From: Limosilactobacillus reuteri
GTDB lineage: Bacteria > Bacillota > Bacilli > Lactobacillales > Lactobacillaceae
DNA: 64,000 nt
Assembly (NCBI RefSeq): GCF_020784725.1
Contig: NZ_JAJGTZ010000026.1
Coordinates: 62,001 to 126,000, forward strand
Direction of reading: 5' to 3'
The translations under genes and the position numbers were made by a program. Numbering within the stretch: position 1 is the first letter of the stretch; each line of letters begins with the position of its first letter. The notes under the pieces were generated by a model. That model saw only the letters and a list, made by a program, of their open reading frames with translations, had not been told where the DNA came from and did not search any database. Shown here in pieces: positions 9,914 through 21,604 of this stretch.

Positions 9914-10456
9914 ATGGAAAACCGTTTGAAAGCTAAATACGAAAATGAAATTCGTCCAGCACTAATTGAAAAGTTTAACTACTCTTCAGTTATGCAAGCA
10001 CCAAAGATTGACAAAATCGTTTTAAACATGGGTGTTGGTGATGCAACTACTAACTCCAAGAATCTTGACGAAGCTGTTGAAGAACTCGGATTGATTTCTG
10101 GACAAAAACCTTTAATTACTAAGGCAAAGAAATCAATTGCTGGTTTCCGTCTTCGTGAAGGTATGTCAATTGGTGCTAAGGTAACCTTACGTGGTGAACG
10201 TATGTATGATTTCTTAGACAAATTAGTTAATGTGGCATTGCCACGGGTTCGTGATTTCCATGGTGTAAGTAACAAGGCATTTGATGGTCGTGGTAACTAC
10301 ACTCTTGGTATCCATGAACAATTAATTTTCCCAGAAATTGATTATGATAAAGTTAACCGAGTTCGTGGTTTAGACGTTGTTATTGTAACAACTGCACAAA
10401 CTGACGAAGAATCCCGCGAATTACTTGCTCAACTCGGTATGCCGTTTGCTAAATAA
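9914..10456 (+). CDS. rplE: 50S ribosomal protein L5
   Basis: 180-aa L5 that binds 5S rRNA in the central protuberance. Starts [13 protein letters not shown] and carries the family segments VLNMGVGDA and [14 protein letters not shown]. Normal length, AGGGAGG ribosome site. Confidence 0.99.
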   Translation: MENRLKAKYENEIRPALIEKFNYSSVMQAPKIDKIVLNMGVGDATTNSKNLDEAVEELGLISGQKPLITKAKKSIAGFRLREGMSIGAKVTLRGERMYDFLDKLVNVALPRVRDFHGVSNKAFDGRGNYTLGIHEQLIFPEIDYDKVNRVRGLDVVIVTTAQTDEESRELLAQLGMPFAK

Positions 10457-10471
10457 AGGAGGTTCCACAAA

Positions 10472-10657
10472 TTGGCTAAAAAATCAATGATTGCTAAGTG
10501 CAACCGTCCAGCTAAGTTCTCAAGTCGTGAATACACGCGTTGTGCACGTTGTGGACGTCCGCACTCTGTTTACCGTAAATTCCACCTATGCCGGATTTGC
10601 TTACGAGAACTTGCCCACAAAGGACAAATTCCTGGTTTGAAGAAGGCTAGCTGGTAA
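10472..10657 (+). CDS. rpsN: 30S ribosomal protein S14, zinc-binding type
   Basis: 61-aa S14 of the short zinc-binding form. TTG start (10472) behind AAAGGAGGT. Two CxxC pairs are present (CARC and CRIC) that bind one zinc. Location in the spc operon fits the housekeeping copy; the long zinc-free paralogue is not in this window. Confidence 0.97.
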   Translation: MAKKSMIAKCNRPAKFSSREYTRCARCGRPHSVYRKFHLCRICLRELAHKGQIPGLKKASW

Positions 10658-10689
10658 ACAAAAAAACCGACAAAAGGAGGAAAACATCG

Positions 10690-11088
10690 ATGTCTATGAG
10701 TGATCCAATTGCAGATTTCTTAACTCGTATTCGTAATGCTAACATGGCTCAACACGAATCAGTAGAAGCACCTGCATCAAAGATGAAGAAGGACATCGCT
10801 GAAATCTTAAAAAACGAAGGTTTCATTCGCGATGTTGAATACGTTGATGATAACAAGCAAGGCATCATCCGTGTGTTCTTAAAGTACGGTAATGACGGTC
10901 AACGTGTTATTTCTGGCTTAAAGCGTATTTCTAAGCCTGGTTTACGTACATACGTTAAGTCAGATGCTGTGCCTAAGGTTCTTAACGGATTAGGTATTGC
11001 TATCATTTCAACATCTGAAGGTGTTGTTACTGATAAAGTTGCTCGTGCCAAGAAAATTGGTGGCGAAGTTATCGCTTACGTTTGGTAA
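10690..11088 (+). CDS. rpsH: 30S ribosomal protein S8
   Basis: 132-aa S8, a central 16S rRNA organiser; in enterobacteria it is the spc operon repressor. Begins [17 protein letters not shown]; a second ATG two codons later could also serve. The C-terminal [21 protein letters not shown] is the S8 signature. AAAGGAGG site. Confidence 0.98.
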   Translation: MSMSDPIADFLTRIRNANMAQHESVEAPASKMKKDIAEILKNEGFIRDVEYVDDNKQGIIRVFLKYGNDGQRVISGLKRISKPGLRTYVKSDAVPKVLNGLGIAIISTSEGVVTDKVARAKKIGGEVIAYVW

Positions 11089-11117
11089 AAAACGAATATT
11101 AGATAGGAGGTGCAAAG

Positions 11118-11654
11118 ATGAGTCGTATTGGTTACAAAGAAATTGATTTGCCAAGTGGTGTTGAAATTTCTCAAGATGGTAATGTAGTTACTGTTAAAGG
11201 CCCTAAGGGTACTTTATCTCGTGAAATTTCACCATTAATCAAAATGACTATTGATGGTAACGTTGTAAAGTTTGATCGTGATGCTGATACTAATAAGTTG
11301 AAGATGTTGCACGGAACTACTCGTGCTAATGTTAACAACATGGTTGAAGGTGTTGTTAATGGTTACAAGAAGGTTCTTAAGCTTGTTGGTGTTGGTTACC
11401 GTGCTCAACTCAAAGGTAACAAGTTGATTTTAACTGTTGGTTACTCAAACCCAGTTGAAATGGATAAGCCAGAAGATGTTGAAATTAATGTACCTGACAA
11501 TACTACTATCGAATTAAGCTCAATTAACAAGGAACACCTTGGAAATTTTGCTGCTGAAGTTCGTGCTGTACGTTCACCTGAACCATACAAAGGTAAGGGT
11601 ATTCGTTACGAAAACGAACATATTATCCGTAAGGAAGGTAAGACTGGTAAGTAA
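11118..11654 (+). CDS. rplF: 50S ribosomal protein L6
   Basis: 178-aa L6 with two related domains, near the sarcin-ricin loop. Starts [17 protein letters not shown]-terminal signature [24 protein letters not shown] site. Confidence 0.99.
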   Translation: MSRIGYKEIDLPSGVEISQDGNVVTVKGPKGTLSREISPLIKMTIDGNVVKFDRDADTNKLKMLHGTTRANVNNMVEGVVNGYKKVLKLVGVGYRAQLKGNKLILTVGYSNPVEMDKPEDVEINVPDNTTIELSSINKEHLGNFAAEVRAVRSPEPYKGKGIRYENEHIIRKEGKTGK

Positions 11655-11716
11655 TCTGAAAAGATTATTTAACATTCTTTTATTTAATAGAATTAATATA
11701 ATAAGAGGTGACTGTT

Positions 11717-12073
11717 GTGATTTCTAAACCAGACAAGAACAAGATCCGTCAACGTCGTCATTTGCGCGTTCGCGGTAAAATTTCTGGTACTGCGGAGCGC
11801 CCACGCTTAAGTGTTTACCGTTCAAACAAAAACATTTACGCTCAATTAATTGATGACGTAAAGGGTGTGACGCTCGCAAGTGCCTCCACAAATGATAGTG
11901 AAGTAAGTGGAAAGACTAAGACTGAACAAGCTAGTGGTGTAGGAGCATTAATTGCTAAACGCGCTAATGAAAAGAACATTACTGAAGTTGTGTTTGATCG
12001 TGGTGGATACCTTTACCATGGACGTGTTCAAGCTTTGGCTGAAGCTGCTCGTGAAAACGGACTTAAATTCTAA
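11717..12073 (+). CDS. rplR: 50S ribosomal protein L18
   Basis: 118-aa L18, a 5S rRNA binder. GTG start at 11717 ([17 protein letters not shown]) chosen because the AGAGGTG site at 11704-11710 would be too close to, and overlap, the alternative GTG at 11708, and because the Bacillus protein begins MITKTSKN. Contains [20 protein letters not shown] and the end block [12 protein letters not shown]. Confidence 0.97.
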   Translation: MISKPDKNKIRQRRHLRVRGKISGTAERPRLSVYRSNKNIYAQLIDDVKGVTLASASTNDSEVSGKTKTEQASGVGALIAKRANEKNITEVVFDRGGYLYHGRVQALAEAARENGLKF

Positions 12074-12094
12074 AAAAAGGAGGAATAACCTGCA

Positions 12095-12604
12095 ATGGCA
12101 TCATCAGAATTCATTGATCCAGCAAAGTTGGATTTAGACGATCAAGTTGTAGCCATCAACCGAATTACTAAGGTTGTAAAGGGTGGACGTCGTATGCGTT
12201 TCGCTGCTTTAGTAATTGTTGGTGACCGTAAAGGTCATGTTGGTTTTGGTACTGGTAAGGCTCAAGAAGTTCCAGAAGCTATTCGTAAAGCTCAAGCAGC
12301 TGCTGAAAAGAACTTGATTACTGTTCCTATCGTTGGAACTACTATTCCACACGAAGTTATTGGTGTATACGGCGGTGGAAAGATCATGTTAAAGCCAGCT
12401 GTTGAAGGTTCTGGAGTTGCTGCCGGGGGTGCGGTTCGTAATGTTATGGACCTTGCCGGTGTTGCGGACGTTACTTCTAAACGTCTTGGCTCTAACACAC
12501 CTGTTAACGTTGTTCGTGCAACGTTTGAAGGCTTGAAGCAATTAAAGAACGCTGAAGAAGTTGCAAAGTTACGTGGTGTTTCAGTAGACCACTTAGCAGA
12601 ATAA
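12095..12604 (+). CDS. rpsE: 30S ribosomal protein S5
   Basis: 169-aa S5, important for decoding accuracy and mRNA unwinding. Contains the double-stranded RNA-binding S5 domain with [18 protein letters not shown] and the C-terminal fold with [20 protein letters not shown] site upstream of the ATG. Confidence 0.99.
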   Translation: MASSEFIDPAKLDLDDQVVAINRITKVVKGGRRMRFAALVIVGDRKGHVGFGTGKAQEVPEAIRKAQAAAEKNLITVPIVGTTIPHEVIGVYGGGKIMLKPAVEGSGVAAGGAVRNVMDLAGVADVTSKRLGSNTPVNVVRATFEGLKQLKNAEEVAKLRGVSVDHLAE

Positions 12605-12619
12605 GGAGGGCACTAAATT

Positions 12620-12802
12620 ATGGCTCAAGTAAAAGTTACCTTAATTCACAGTGTTGCCCACCGACAACCTACTCAACGTCGTACTGTTAAGGCATTGGGA
12701 TTAGGTAAGATTAATAGCTCAGTTATCTTACCAGATAATGCGGCAACACGCGGTCAAATTTTTAAGATCGCTCACTTGGTTTCTGTTGAAGAAGTTAAGT
12801 AA
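12620..12802 (+). CDS. rpmD: 50S ribosomal protein L30
   Basis: 60-aa L30. Contains the family core [20 protein letters not shown] and [18 protein letters not shown] site; followed 31 bp later by rplO. Confidence 0.98.
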   Translation: MAQVKVTLIHSVAHRQPTQRRTVKALGLGKINSSVILPDNAATRGQIFKIAHLVSVEEVK

Positions 12803-12833
12803 TTAAAATTAAATAATAAGGAGGTGCCTACTA

Positions 12834-13268
12834 ATGAAGTTAAACGAATTGAAGCCAGCTGCTGGTTCTCGTTCTAAGCGTCTTCGTAAAGGTCGTGGAC
12901 TTTCATCAGGACACGGTTTTACATCTGGACGTGGTACTAAAGGGCAAAAGGCTCATGGAAAGACCCGTTTAGGATTTGAAGGGGGTCAAATGCCACTTTA
13001 CCGGCAAATTCCAAAGCGTGGATTTACCAACATTAACCGGAAAGAATACGCAATTGTTAACTTGGCATCATTAAATAAGTTTGATGATGGTACTGAAGTT
13101 ACTCCACAATTATTGATGGAAAGTGGCTTAGTTAAGAACTTGAAGAGCGGCATCAAGATTCTTGGTAGCGGTAAGCTTGAAAAGAAATTAACTGTTAAGG
13201 CTAATAAGTTTTCTGCTTCTGCAGTTTCTGCAATTGAAGCTGCCGGTGGTAAAACTGAGGTGATGTAG
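12834..13268 (+). CDS. rplO: 50S ribosomal protein L15
   Basis: 144-aa L15, a late-assembly 50S protein. The Gly/Arg-rich N-terminal region ([19 protein letters not shown]) that threads into rRNA is clear, followed by [18 protein letters not shown]. Its final codons hold the GAGGTGATG ribosome site of secY. Confidence 0.98.
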   Translation: MKLNELKPAAGSRSKRLRKGRGLSSGHGFTSGRGTKGQKAHGKTRLGFEGGQMPLYRQIPKRGFTNINRKEYAIVNLASLNKFDDGTEVTPQLLMESGLVKNLKSGIKILGSGKLEKKLTVKANKFSASAVSAIEAAGGKTEVM

Positions 13269-13269
13269 T

Positions 13270-15245
<1,976 letters not shown>

Positions 15246-15259
15246 ATAATAGTTATCTC

Positions 15260-15288
15260 TTGCGAAGTTTATAAACATATGCTAAACT
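15260..15288 (+). promoter_or_regulatory. promoter before infA
   Basis: TTGCGA (15260-15265), 17-bp spacer, TAAACT (15283-15288). Gives infA-rpmJ-rpsM-rpsK-rpoA-rplQ their own transcription start inside the larger ribosomal cluster. Confidence 0.55.
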
Positions 15289-15314
15289 ATGCAAGGTTTA
15301 TCTATCTGAGTAGT

Positions 15315-15345
15315 GGGAAGTTTTATACTTTCCACCATTTTTACG
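15315..15345 (+). terminator. hairpin with U-run in the infA leader
   Basis: GTGGGAAG (15315-15322) pairs with CTTTCCAC (15330-15337), loop of 7, followed by CATTTTT. It lies after the predicted infA promoter and before the GTG start, so it may end the spc transcript and also attenuate the new one. Confidence 0.55.
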
Positions 15346-15378
15346 TAATATCTAGAATAGGTAAGGAGGTACTATTTC

Positions 15379-15597
15379 GTGGCAAAAGCCGATGTAATTG
15401 AAGTAGAAGGTAAAGTAACTGAAACTTTGCCTAATGCAATGTTTAAAGTTGAATTGGAAAATGGAGCAGAAATTTTAGCACATGTTTCTGGCAAAATTCG
15501 GATGCACTACATTAAAATTTTACCAGGAGACCGTGTTAAAGTAGAAATGTCTCCATATGATCTTACAAAGGGTCGGATTACTTTCCGGTTCAAGTAG
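15379..15597 (+). CDS. infA: translation initiation factor IF-1
   Basis: 72-aa IF-1, an OB-fold protein that occupies the 30S A site in initiation. GTG start behind AAGGAGGT. Contains [20 protein letters not shown] and the end KGRITFRFK, standard for the family and length. Confidence 0.98.
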   Translation: MAKADVIEVEGKVTETLPNAMFKVELENGAEILAHVSGKIRMHYIKILPGDRVKVEMSPYDLTKGRITFRFK

Positions 15598-15634
15598 TTA
15601 TTGATCATTTACTCTCAACTAGGAGGATTTTAGA

Positions 15635-15754
15635 ATGAAAGTAAGACCATCTGTTAAAAAGATGTGTGAGCACTGCAAGATCGTTAAGCGTAATGGTCGT
15701 GTTATGGTTATTTGCTCTGCTAACCCAAAGCATAAGCAACGTCAAGGTAAGTAA
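15635..15754 (+). CDS. rpmJ: 50S ribosomal protein L36
   Basis: 39-aa zinc-binding L36: [19 protein letters not shown] at the start, two Cys in CEHC, a third in [11 protein letters not shown] and the family His. AGGAGG site 8 bases before the ATG. Short but certain by sequence and by position between infA and rpsM. Confidence 0.97.
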   Translation: MKVRPSVKKMCEHCKIVKRNGRVMVICSANPKHKQRQGK

Positions 15755-15785
15755 TTTATTTTATAGAGAAATGGAGGTGTAGCTC

Positions 15786-16151
15786 ATGGCTCGTATTGCA
15801 GGTGTCGATTTACCTCGTGACAAGCGAATCGTAATCGGCTTAACATATATTTTTGGTATTGGTGATTCTACTGCTAAGAAGATTCTTGAAAATGCTGGTG
15901 TATCAGAAGATATCCGTGTTCGTGATTTGACTCCAGATCAAGAAGAAAAGATTCGTGCACAAGTAGATCAAATTCAAGTTGAAGGTGATTTACGGCGTGA
16001 AGTTTCAATGAACATCAAGCGTCTTCAAGAAATTGGATCATACCGTGGTATGCGTCACCGTCGTGGCCTACCGGTTCGTGGTCAACATACTAAGAACAAT
16101 GCTCGTACTCGTAAGGGTAAGGCTGTAGCTATCGCTAATAAGAAGAAGTAA
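15786..16151 (+). CDS. rpsM: 30S ribosomal protein S13
   Basis: 121-aa S13 of the 30S head, contacting P-site tRNA with its basic tail. Starts [19 protein letters not shown]; carries the signature [17 protein letters not shown] and a Lys-rich end. ATGGAGGTG site. Confidence 0.99.
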
Positions 16152-16185
16152 TTTAACTTTATAAAAAAGGAGGTTAGTACTAGAT

Positions 16186-16575
16186 ATGGCAACCAAAAAA
16201 GGTACGCGTAAGCGTCGTGCAAAAAAGAATGTTGAAACTGGTGTTGCGCACATTCACTCAACATTTAACAACACTTTGATCATGATTACTGACGTTCAAG
16301 GTAACGCTGTAGCATGGTCCTCAGCTGGTGTTTTAGGCTTTAAGGGAAGTCGGAAGTCCACTCCATTTGCTGCTCAAATGGCTTCAGAAGCTGCTGCTAA
16401 GCAAGCTATGGAACATGGTATGAAGACTGTTGAAGTTGAAGTTAAGGGTCCAGGTTCAGGTCGTGAAGCTGCTATCCGTGCACTTCAAGCAACTGGATTG
16501 GAAGTTACTGCTATTCGTGATGTAACGCCTGTTCCTCACAATGGTTCTCGTCCTCCAAAGCGTCGTCGTGTTTAA
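16186..16575 (+). CDS. rpsK: 30S ribosomal protein S11
   Basis: 129-aa S11 of the 30S platform. Contains [18 protein letters not shown] and the C-terminal signature [29 protein letters not shown] site. An 85-bp gap follows before rpoA, with a TTGACA but no matching -10. Confidence 0.99.
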   Translation: MATKKGTRKRRAKKNVETGVAHIHSTFNNTLIMITDVQGNAVAWSSAGVLGFKGSRKSTPFAAQMASEAAAKQAMEHGMKTVEVEVKGPGSGREAAIRALQATGLEVTAIRDVTPVPHNGSRPPKRRRV

Positions 16576-16660
16576 TTGACATTGCTGGAGACAATTATTT
16601 CCATCAATTGCCTTTTTGTCTCAAATACGAACCACGTTTTGAAAGGGGTACAAGGATAGA

Positions 16661-17605
16661 ATGATCGAATTTGAAAAGCCAAATATTCACAAAGTTGAAG
16701 AAACAGATAACTACGGTAAGTTTGTCGTAGAACCACTTGAGCGCGGTTATGGAACCACTCTCGGTAACTCGTTAAGGCGTGTATTAATTGCATCTTTGCC
16801 AGGTGCAGCGATTACGAGTATGCAAATTGATGGTGTTTTACATGAATTTAGCACTGTTGAAGGTGTAACTGAGGATGTTACGCAGATTATCCTAAATCTT
16901 AAGAAAGTTTCTTTAAAGCTTGATTCTGAGGATCAAAAGAATCTTGAATTAGATGTTAAAGGACCTGCTGAAGTAACTGCAAGTGATATCCAGGGTGATA
17001 ATGAAGTTACAATCTTAAATCCTGATCTGCATATTGCAACTGTTGCTGATGGCGCAGAATTACACATCAAGTTAACTGCTGATAAGGGTCGCGGTTACCT
17101 TTCTGCTAACGATAATAAGGCCCGGATGGATGATTTAGCAATTGGTGTTTTACCGATTGATTCCATCTATACCCCAATTGAACGTGTAAATTACACTGTT
17201 GAAAATGCACGGGTTGGTCAGCGTAACGATTATGATAAGTTGACGCTGGATGTTTGGACTGATGGTTCATTAACACCAACTGAAGCAGTTAGTCTAGGTG
17301 CGAAGATTTTGACTGAACACTTAGCTATGTTCGTTGATTTAACAGAAACGGCTCAAAATGCTCAAGTGATGGTTGAAAAAGAAGAAACACACAAAGAGAA
17401 GATGCTTGAAATGACTATTGAAGAGCTTGATCTCTCTGTACGTTCTTACAATTGTTTGAAGCGAGCTGGTATTAATACTGTTAAGGAATTAACTGATAGA
17501 ACAGTGTCTGATATGATGAAGGTTCGAAACTTAGGACAAAAGTCGTTAGAAGAAATTAAACTTAAATTAAATGATCTTGGTGTTTCATTTCGCCAAGACG
17601 ACTAA
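16661..17605 (+). CDS. rpoA: RNA polymerase alpha subunit
   Basis: 314-aa alpha subunit. N-terminal assembly domain with the conserved [20 protein letters not shown], a linker around residues 230-245, then the C-terminal domain ([19 protein letters not shown]) that contacts UP elements and activators. Normal length. Ribosome site AAAGGGG/AAGG is weaker than those of its neighbours. Confidence 0.99.
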
Positions 17606-17639
17606 TTAGTATACCAATTGCAAAGGAGGGAACCACTTT

Positions 17640-18023
17640 ATGAGTTACCGTAAATTAGGACGTACAAGTTCACAACGTAAGGCTTTATTACGTGATTTAA
17701 CTACAGATTTAATCGTTAATGGTCGTATTACTACTACTGAAGCACGTGCTAAGGAAGTTCGTAAGACCGCTGATAAGATGATTACACTTGCTAAGCATGG
17801 TGATTTAGCTTCTCGTCGTAAGGCTGCCGCTTTTATACGTAATGTTGTTGCTGATGTTAAGGAAGATGGCGATGATATTCGTGTACAATCTGCTCTTCAA
17901 AACCTTTTTGAAGAACTTGCTCCAAAGTATGCAGATCGTAACGGTGGTTACACACGCATCTTGAAGACTATGCCTCGTCGTGGTGACGGTGCACCAATGG
18001 TTATTCTTGAATTAGTGGACTAA
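17640..18023 (+). CDS. rplQ: 50S ribosomal protein L17
   Basis: 127-aa L17 near the tunnel exit. Starts [20 protein letters not shown]; ends [20 protein letters not shown] plus ILELVD. AAAGGAGGG site. Last gene of the alpha operon; followed directly by a structured RNA. Confidence 0.99.
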   Translation: MSYRKLGRTSSQRKALLRDLTTDLIVNGRITTTEARAKEVRKTADKMITLAKHGDLASRRKAAAFIRNVVADVKEDGDDIRVQSALQNLFEELAPKYADRNGGYTRILKTMPRRGDGAPMVILELVD

Positions 18024-18056
18024 TTGATCTGTTCACATAAACTAAATACGTAATAA

Positions 18057-18163
18057 AGAATCACTATCATTGATAGTATAGAGCGTTACGATGGTGGGGA
18101 AACCCTAGTCTAGCTTGAATGCGGGAAACCCTCGTGCACTTCAATGGTAAGTGATTTTTTATT
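18057..18163 (+). ncRNA. L17 downstream element (L17DE-type structured RNA)
   Basis: Closing stem AATCACT (18059-18065) pairs with AGTGATT (18150-18156) and is followed by a T-run. Inside are a hairpin ACTATC-att-GATAGT (18063-18077) and two GGGAAACCC-type hairpins (near 18096-18105 and 18122-18131). Position immediately 3' of rplQ in a lactic acid bacterium matches the Rfam L17 downstream element, recalled from memory. The final T-run suggests it doubles as the operon terminator. Confidence 0.8.
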
Positions 18164-18242
18164 TTAAATTTAATTTTGATAGATAATTCTGTGGACTTTG
18201 CTAAAATATACTTATTAACTAATATTGAAAAGAGGAAATACT

Positions 18243-19070
18243 GTGACTGGAATAAAGATTCGAAAACTTGTATTTACATATCCAGACAGTAAATACCCCG
18301 TTTTAAAAAATATCAATCTGGATTTTGAACCAGTTTCTTGGACAGCGATTATTGGTCATAATGGTAGTGGAAAAAGTACATTAGCCCGATTAATTGATGG
18401 ATTACTCAGTCCTACTGCGGGATCGATTGAAGTTGACGGAATGCAAGTTAACGAAAGCTCTATAGGTAAGATTCACCAGCAAATAGGATTCGTTTTTCAA
18501 AACCCTGAAAATCAATTTGTAGGAGCAACCGTTGCTGATGATGTTGCATTCGGACTTGAAAACCGACAAGTAGATCGAAATAAAATGGAGGAAAAGATTG
18601 ATAAAGCTTTAAAGATGGTAGGAATGAGTGATTATAAAAATACAGCCCCTATTAATCTTTCTGGAGGACAAAAGCAACGGGTAGCACTTGCAGGAATCCT
18701 TGCATTAATGCCTAAGATAATAATCCTTGATGAGGCTACTAGTATGCTTGATCCTTTAGCACGACAAGAAATTTTGACTTTATTACAAAAATTAAAAAAA
18801 GAATATAATCTTTCAATTATTTCAATTACACATGATCCTCAAGAAATTGAATTAGCAGATAAAATAGTTGTATTAAATGATGCGCAAGTTGTAAAACAAG
18901 GTGCTCCATCGGAAATTCTTAAAGATAAAGAATTATTACTTGAAATTGGAGTAGGAATTCCCGCAAGCCAGCAACTGCAGAAATTATTGGTTGAACGAGG
19001 AATTGATGTTCCAAATAGATATTTAAATTTAGAGGAGCTAAAAAATTGGCTAAAGCAGCAATTACAGTAA
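18243..19070 (+). CDS. ecfA1: ECF transporter ATPase EcfA1
   Basis: 275-aa ABC ATPase of the energy-coupling factor module that powers several vitamin and metal S-components. GTG start at 18243 behind AGAGGA; a TTG at 18225 is also in frame but lacks a site. Walker A GHNGSGKS, Q-loop FQNPENQF, signature LSGGQKQRVALAG, Walker B IIILDEAT, H-loop THD. The 3' end overlaps ecfA2 by 25 bases. Confidence 0.97.
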   Translation: MTGIKIRKLVFTYPDSKYPVLKNINLDFEPVSWTAIIGHNGSGKSTLARLIDGLLSPTAGSIEVDGMQVNESSIGKIHQQIGFVFQNPENQFVGATVADDVAFGLENRQVDRNKMEEKIDKALKMVGMSDYKNTAPINLSGGQKQRVALAGILALMPKIIILDEATSMLDPLARQEILTLLQKLKKEYNLSIISITHDPQEIELADKIVVLNDAQVVKQGAPSEILKDKELLLEIGVGIPASQQLQKLLVERGIDVPNRYLNLEELKNWLKQQLQ

Positions 19071-19909
19071 AAAAACTTCACTATACATATCCTAATTCTA
19101 CTAATGAAGCCTTACATAATGTTTCATTAACAATTAAGAAGCAAGAATTTGTTGCTATTATTGGACAAACCGGAAGTGGAAAGTCGACATTGGTTTCATT
19201 AATTGATGGATTAATAAAGCCCAGTAGTGGGGAACTTAATGTAGCAGGTCTAGAAATTAATGCCACGACCAGAGCTGAAAATTTAAATAGGATTCATCAT
19301 CAAGTCGGCTTTGTATTCCAATTTCCTGAACAGCAATTATTTGCAGAAACGGTTGCCGAAGATATTGCTTTTGGGCCTCATAATTTAGGATGGTCTACAA
19401 AGAGAATTGAAAAAGCAGTTGACGAAGCATTAAAAATGGTGAATTTACCTTTAGAATTAAGGTCACACTCCCCTTTTGCACTTTCTGGAGGACAAATGAG
19501 GCGAGTAGCGATTGCTGGCGTTTTAGCAATGGATCCCCAAATTTTAATTCTTGATGAACCAACAGCGGGACTGGATACTCAAGCAACTAATGATTTACTT
19601 AAACTTATTAAAGATCTTAACGAGAAGGGAACAACGATTATAATGGTTACTCACCAAATGGAGCAGGTAGCCTATTATGCTAACCATGTAATTGCAATGA
19701 GCAATGGGCAGGTTGTTATGGATACTACTCCTCAGCAATTATTTAGGGATCCTCAACGATTAAAAAAACTATCATTGACTCTGCCTGTTTCCGTCGAGGT
19801 TGCGCAATGCCTTAGTAAAGATGGGATAACTTTAAAAAATACTGAACCGCTTACGCTTGATGTGTTAGCAGACGAAATAGCAGAAGCGATGGGGAGAAAA
19901 AGAAAATGA
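19046..19909 (+). CDS. ecfA2: ECF transporter ATPase EcfA2
   Basis: 287-aa partner ATPase. TTG start (MAKAAITVKKLHYTYPNS) behind AGAGGAG inside ecfA1. Walker A GQTGSGKS, Q-loop FQFPEQQLFAETV typical of EcfA2, signature LSGGQMRRVAIAG, Walker B ILILDEPTAGLD. Stop overlaps the ecfT start (ATGA). Confidence 0.97.
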   Translation: MAKAAITVKKLHYTYPNSTNEALHNVSLTIKKQEFVAIIGQTGSGKSTLVSLIDGLIKPSSGELNVAGLEINATTRAENLNRIHHQVGFVFQFPEQQLFAETVAEDIAFGPHNLGWSTKRIEKAVDEALKMVNLPLELRSHSPFALSGGQMRRVAIAGVLAMDPQILILDEPTAGLDTQATNDLLKLIKDLNEKGTTIIMVTHQMEQVAYYANHVIAMSNGQVVMDTTPQQLFRDPQRLKKLSLTLPVSVEVAQCLSKDGITLKNTEPLTLDVLADEIAEAMGRKRK

Positions 19910-20709
19910 ATAGTAAAATCGTATTTGGTAGTTATGTACCAGTAAAATCGATCCTCCATCGTCTTGATCCACGAATAAAATTAATCATGTGTATTATTTA
20001 TGTTATTTTAATTTTCTTCGTGAATAATTTTTTAGCTGCTATGTGGCTTTTATTAGCGCTCCTTATGGCAATTAAGTTAAGTAATGTTGGTTTAAGGCAA
20101 TATTGGCAGGGAATTAAGCCGTTGTTTTTAATTATTTTGATAACAGTAGCGTTTCAAATTTTATTTAGTAGTGGCGGAAAGATGTATTGGCATTGGGGAA
20201 TTATGGCAATAACTCGTGACGGTCTTATTAATTCATTAATTATTTTTTATCGTTTTATTGTGATTATCACCGCTTCAACTGTCTTAACTGCCACTACCCA
20301 AACCTTTCAAATAGCAGATGCCTTGGCATGGTTGATGAAACCATTACAAGTAATTAAAGTTCCTGTCAATCAGATTACGTTAATGATTTCCATTGCATTG
20401 CGCTTTGTTCCAACTATTATGGATGAAACTAATAAAATTATGAAAGCTCAGCGGGCTCGCGGGATTAATTTTAACACTGGAACTCTTTTGACACGGATTA
20501 AACATTTAGTTCCGATTCTTATCCCATTATTTGTCAACTCGTTTAAGCGAGCAGAAGAATTAGCAACAGCCATGGAAGCAAGAGGGTATGATCCTAATGC
20601 ACCACGGACTCATTATCGGCAGTTAGTTTGGCACAAAAATGATGCTTGGGCTGGCTTGGGACTATTAATTGTAACAGGTGGTCTAGTTTGTATTCGAATA
20701 TTTTTCTAA
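19906..20709 (+). CDS. ecfT: ECF transporter transmembrane protein EcfT
   Basis: 267-aa membrane coupling subunit with about five hydrophobic segments. The two Ala-Arg-Gly coupling motifs that dock into the ATPases are visible (RARGI near residue 184, EARGY near residue 223). Four-base overlap with ecfA2. No substrate-binding S-component is adjacent, consistent with a group II module shared by S-components elsewhere. Confidence 0.97.
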   Translation: MNSKIVFGSYVPVKSILHRLDPRIKLIMCIIYVILIFFVNNFLAAMWLLLALLMAIKLSNVGLRQYWQGIKPLFLIILITVAFQILFSSGGKMYWHWGIMAITRDGLINSLIIFYRFIVIITASTVLTATTQTFQIADALAWLMKPLQVIKVPVNQITLMISIALRFVPTIMDETNKIMKAQRARGINFNTGTLLTRIKHLVPILIPLFVNSFKRAEELATAMEARGYDPNAPRTHYRQLVWHKNDAWAGLGLLIVTGGLVCIRIFF

Positions 20710-20728
20710 ATCAATAAGGGAGTAAACA

Positions 20729-21499
20729 ATGTATCGTTATAAAATAACCTTTGCTTATGATGGAACTAATTTTTCTGGGTTCCAGATTCAACCAAATAAG
20801 CGAACTGTAGAACAAACATTAAAGAATGCAGTAAATAAAATTGCTAAGCATCCAACTCCAGCTATTCCTGTTATTGGTTCAGGAAGGACAGACGCTGGAG
20901 TTCATGCGCTTAATCAAGTTGCGCACTTTGATATTCCCTATCATTTAAGTAATGAATCTATGCGAAAGGCTCTCAACAGTATTTTGCCACTGGATATTTT
21001 AATTAAGAAGGCCGAATTAGTGGATAATGATTTCCATGCGCGATACAGTGCTCATCGTAAAACTTATCGTTATCGAGTTGATCAGGGAGAATTTGTGAAC
21101 CCATTCAAACGCAACTATACTTCTCATTTTAAATATCCCCTTAACTTAGAAAAGATGAGAAAAGCAGCTAATGATTTGGTTGGAACTCATGACTTTACAA
21201 GTTTTGTTGCATCGGGGAGTCAAGCAAAAAGCAATGTTCGGACGATTGAGAATATCACAATTAGACGAGACAAACTAAGAAATGAGGTTGTCTTTGATTT
21301 TACTGGTAATGGTTTTCTCTATAATCAAGTCCGCATAATGGTCGCTTTTCTCTTAGAAATCGGGAGCAATCAGCGGCCAGTAGATGACGTGTCGCGAGTC
21401 CTTGAAGCAAAGGATCGGACATTAGCACGGATGACGGCTCCAGCGAGTGGTTTATATTTAGTTAATGTAGATTATGGAACAAATGATGAAAAGGATTGA
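20729..21499 (+). CDS. truA: tRNA pseudouridine(38-40) synthase TruA
   Basis: 256-aa pseudouridine synthase acting on the anticodon arm. Contains FAYDGTNFSGFQIQP, the catalytic-Asp motif GSGRTDAGVHA, and NGFLYNQVRIM near the end. Follows ecfT as in most Firmicutes. Its stop codon lies within the -35 box of the rplM promoter. Confidence 0.98.
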   Translation: MYRYKITFAYDGTNFSGFQIQPNKRTVEQTLKNAVNKIAKHPTPAIPVIGSGRTDAGVHALNQVAHFDIPYHLSNESMRKALNSILPLDILIKKAELVDNDFHARYSAHRKTYRYRVDQGEFVNPFKRNYTSHFKYPLNLEKMRKAANDLVGTHDFTSFVASGSQAKSNVRTIENITIRRDKLRNEVVFDFTGNGFLYNQVRIMVAFLLEIGSNQRPVDDVSRVLEAKDRTLARMTAPASGLYLVNVDYGTNDEKD

Positions 21500-21524
21500 C
21501 GAAAGTACTAGAAGAAGGTATACT
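21496..21524 (+). promoter_or_regulatory. rplM-rpsI promoter
   Basis: TTGACG (21496-21501), 17-bp spacer, TATACT (21519-21524): close to consensus. The -35 overlaps the truA stop. Confidence 0.85.
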
Positions 21525-21530
21525 AGCCAT

Positions 21531-21600
21531 TGGTATTTCTTTTCCATCTAATAACTCGGTACACTATTATATGTAAAAGAAAAACAAAATTGGAGGACTT
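21531..21600 (+). promoter_or_regulatory. L13-type leader before rplM
   Basis: About 70 nt between the promoter and the start codon. A perfect 8-bp stem TTTCTTTT (21536-21543) / AAAAGAAA (21575-21582) encloses a 31-nt loop and ends just before the GGAGG. Firmicutes carry an L13 leader at this site; the match to that family is by position and structure only. Confidence 0.55.
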
Positions 21601-21604
21601 AATC

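Noticed and set aside
16576-16604. Promoter before rpoA from the TTGACA at 16576
   Set aside because: A perfect -35 box is present but no -10 occurs at a workable spacing.
18064-18077. Possible riboswitch before the ECF genes
   Set aside because: The structured RNA pairs its ends and finishes in a T-run directly after rplQ, fitting L17DE better than an ECF vitamin riboswitch; no thiamine, cobalamin, folate or preQ1 core was seen.
21530-21604. Upstream ATG extension of rplM
   Set aside because: The extension would translate the leader stem; L13 begins at the GTG at 21605 and is then exactly the standard 147 aa.
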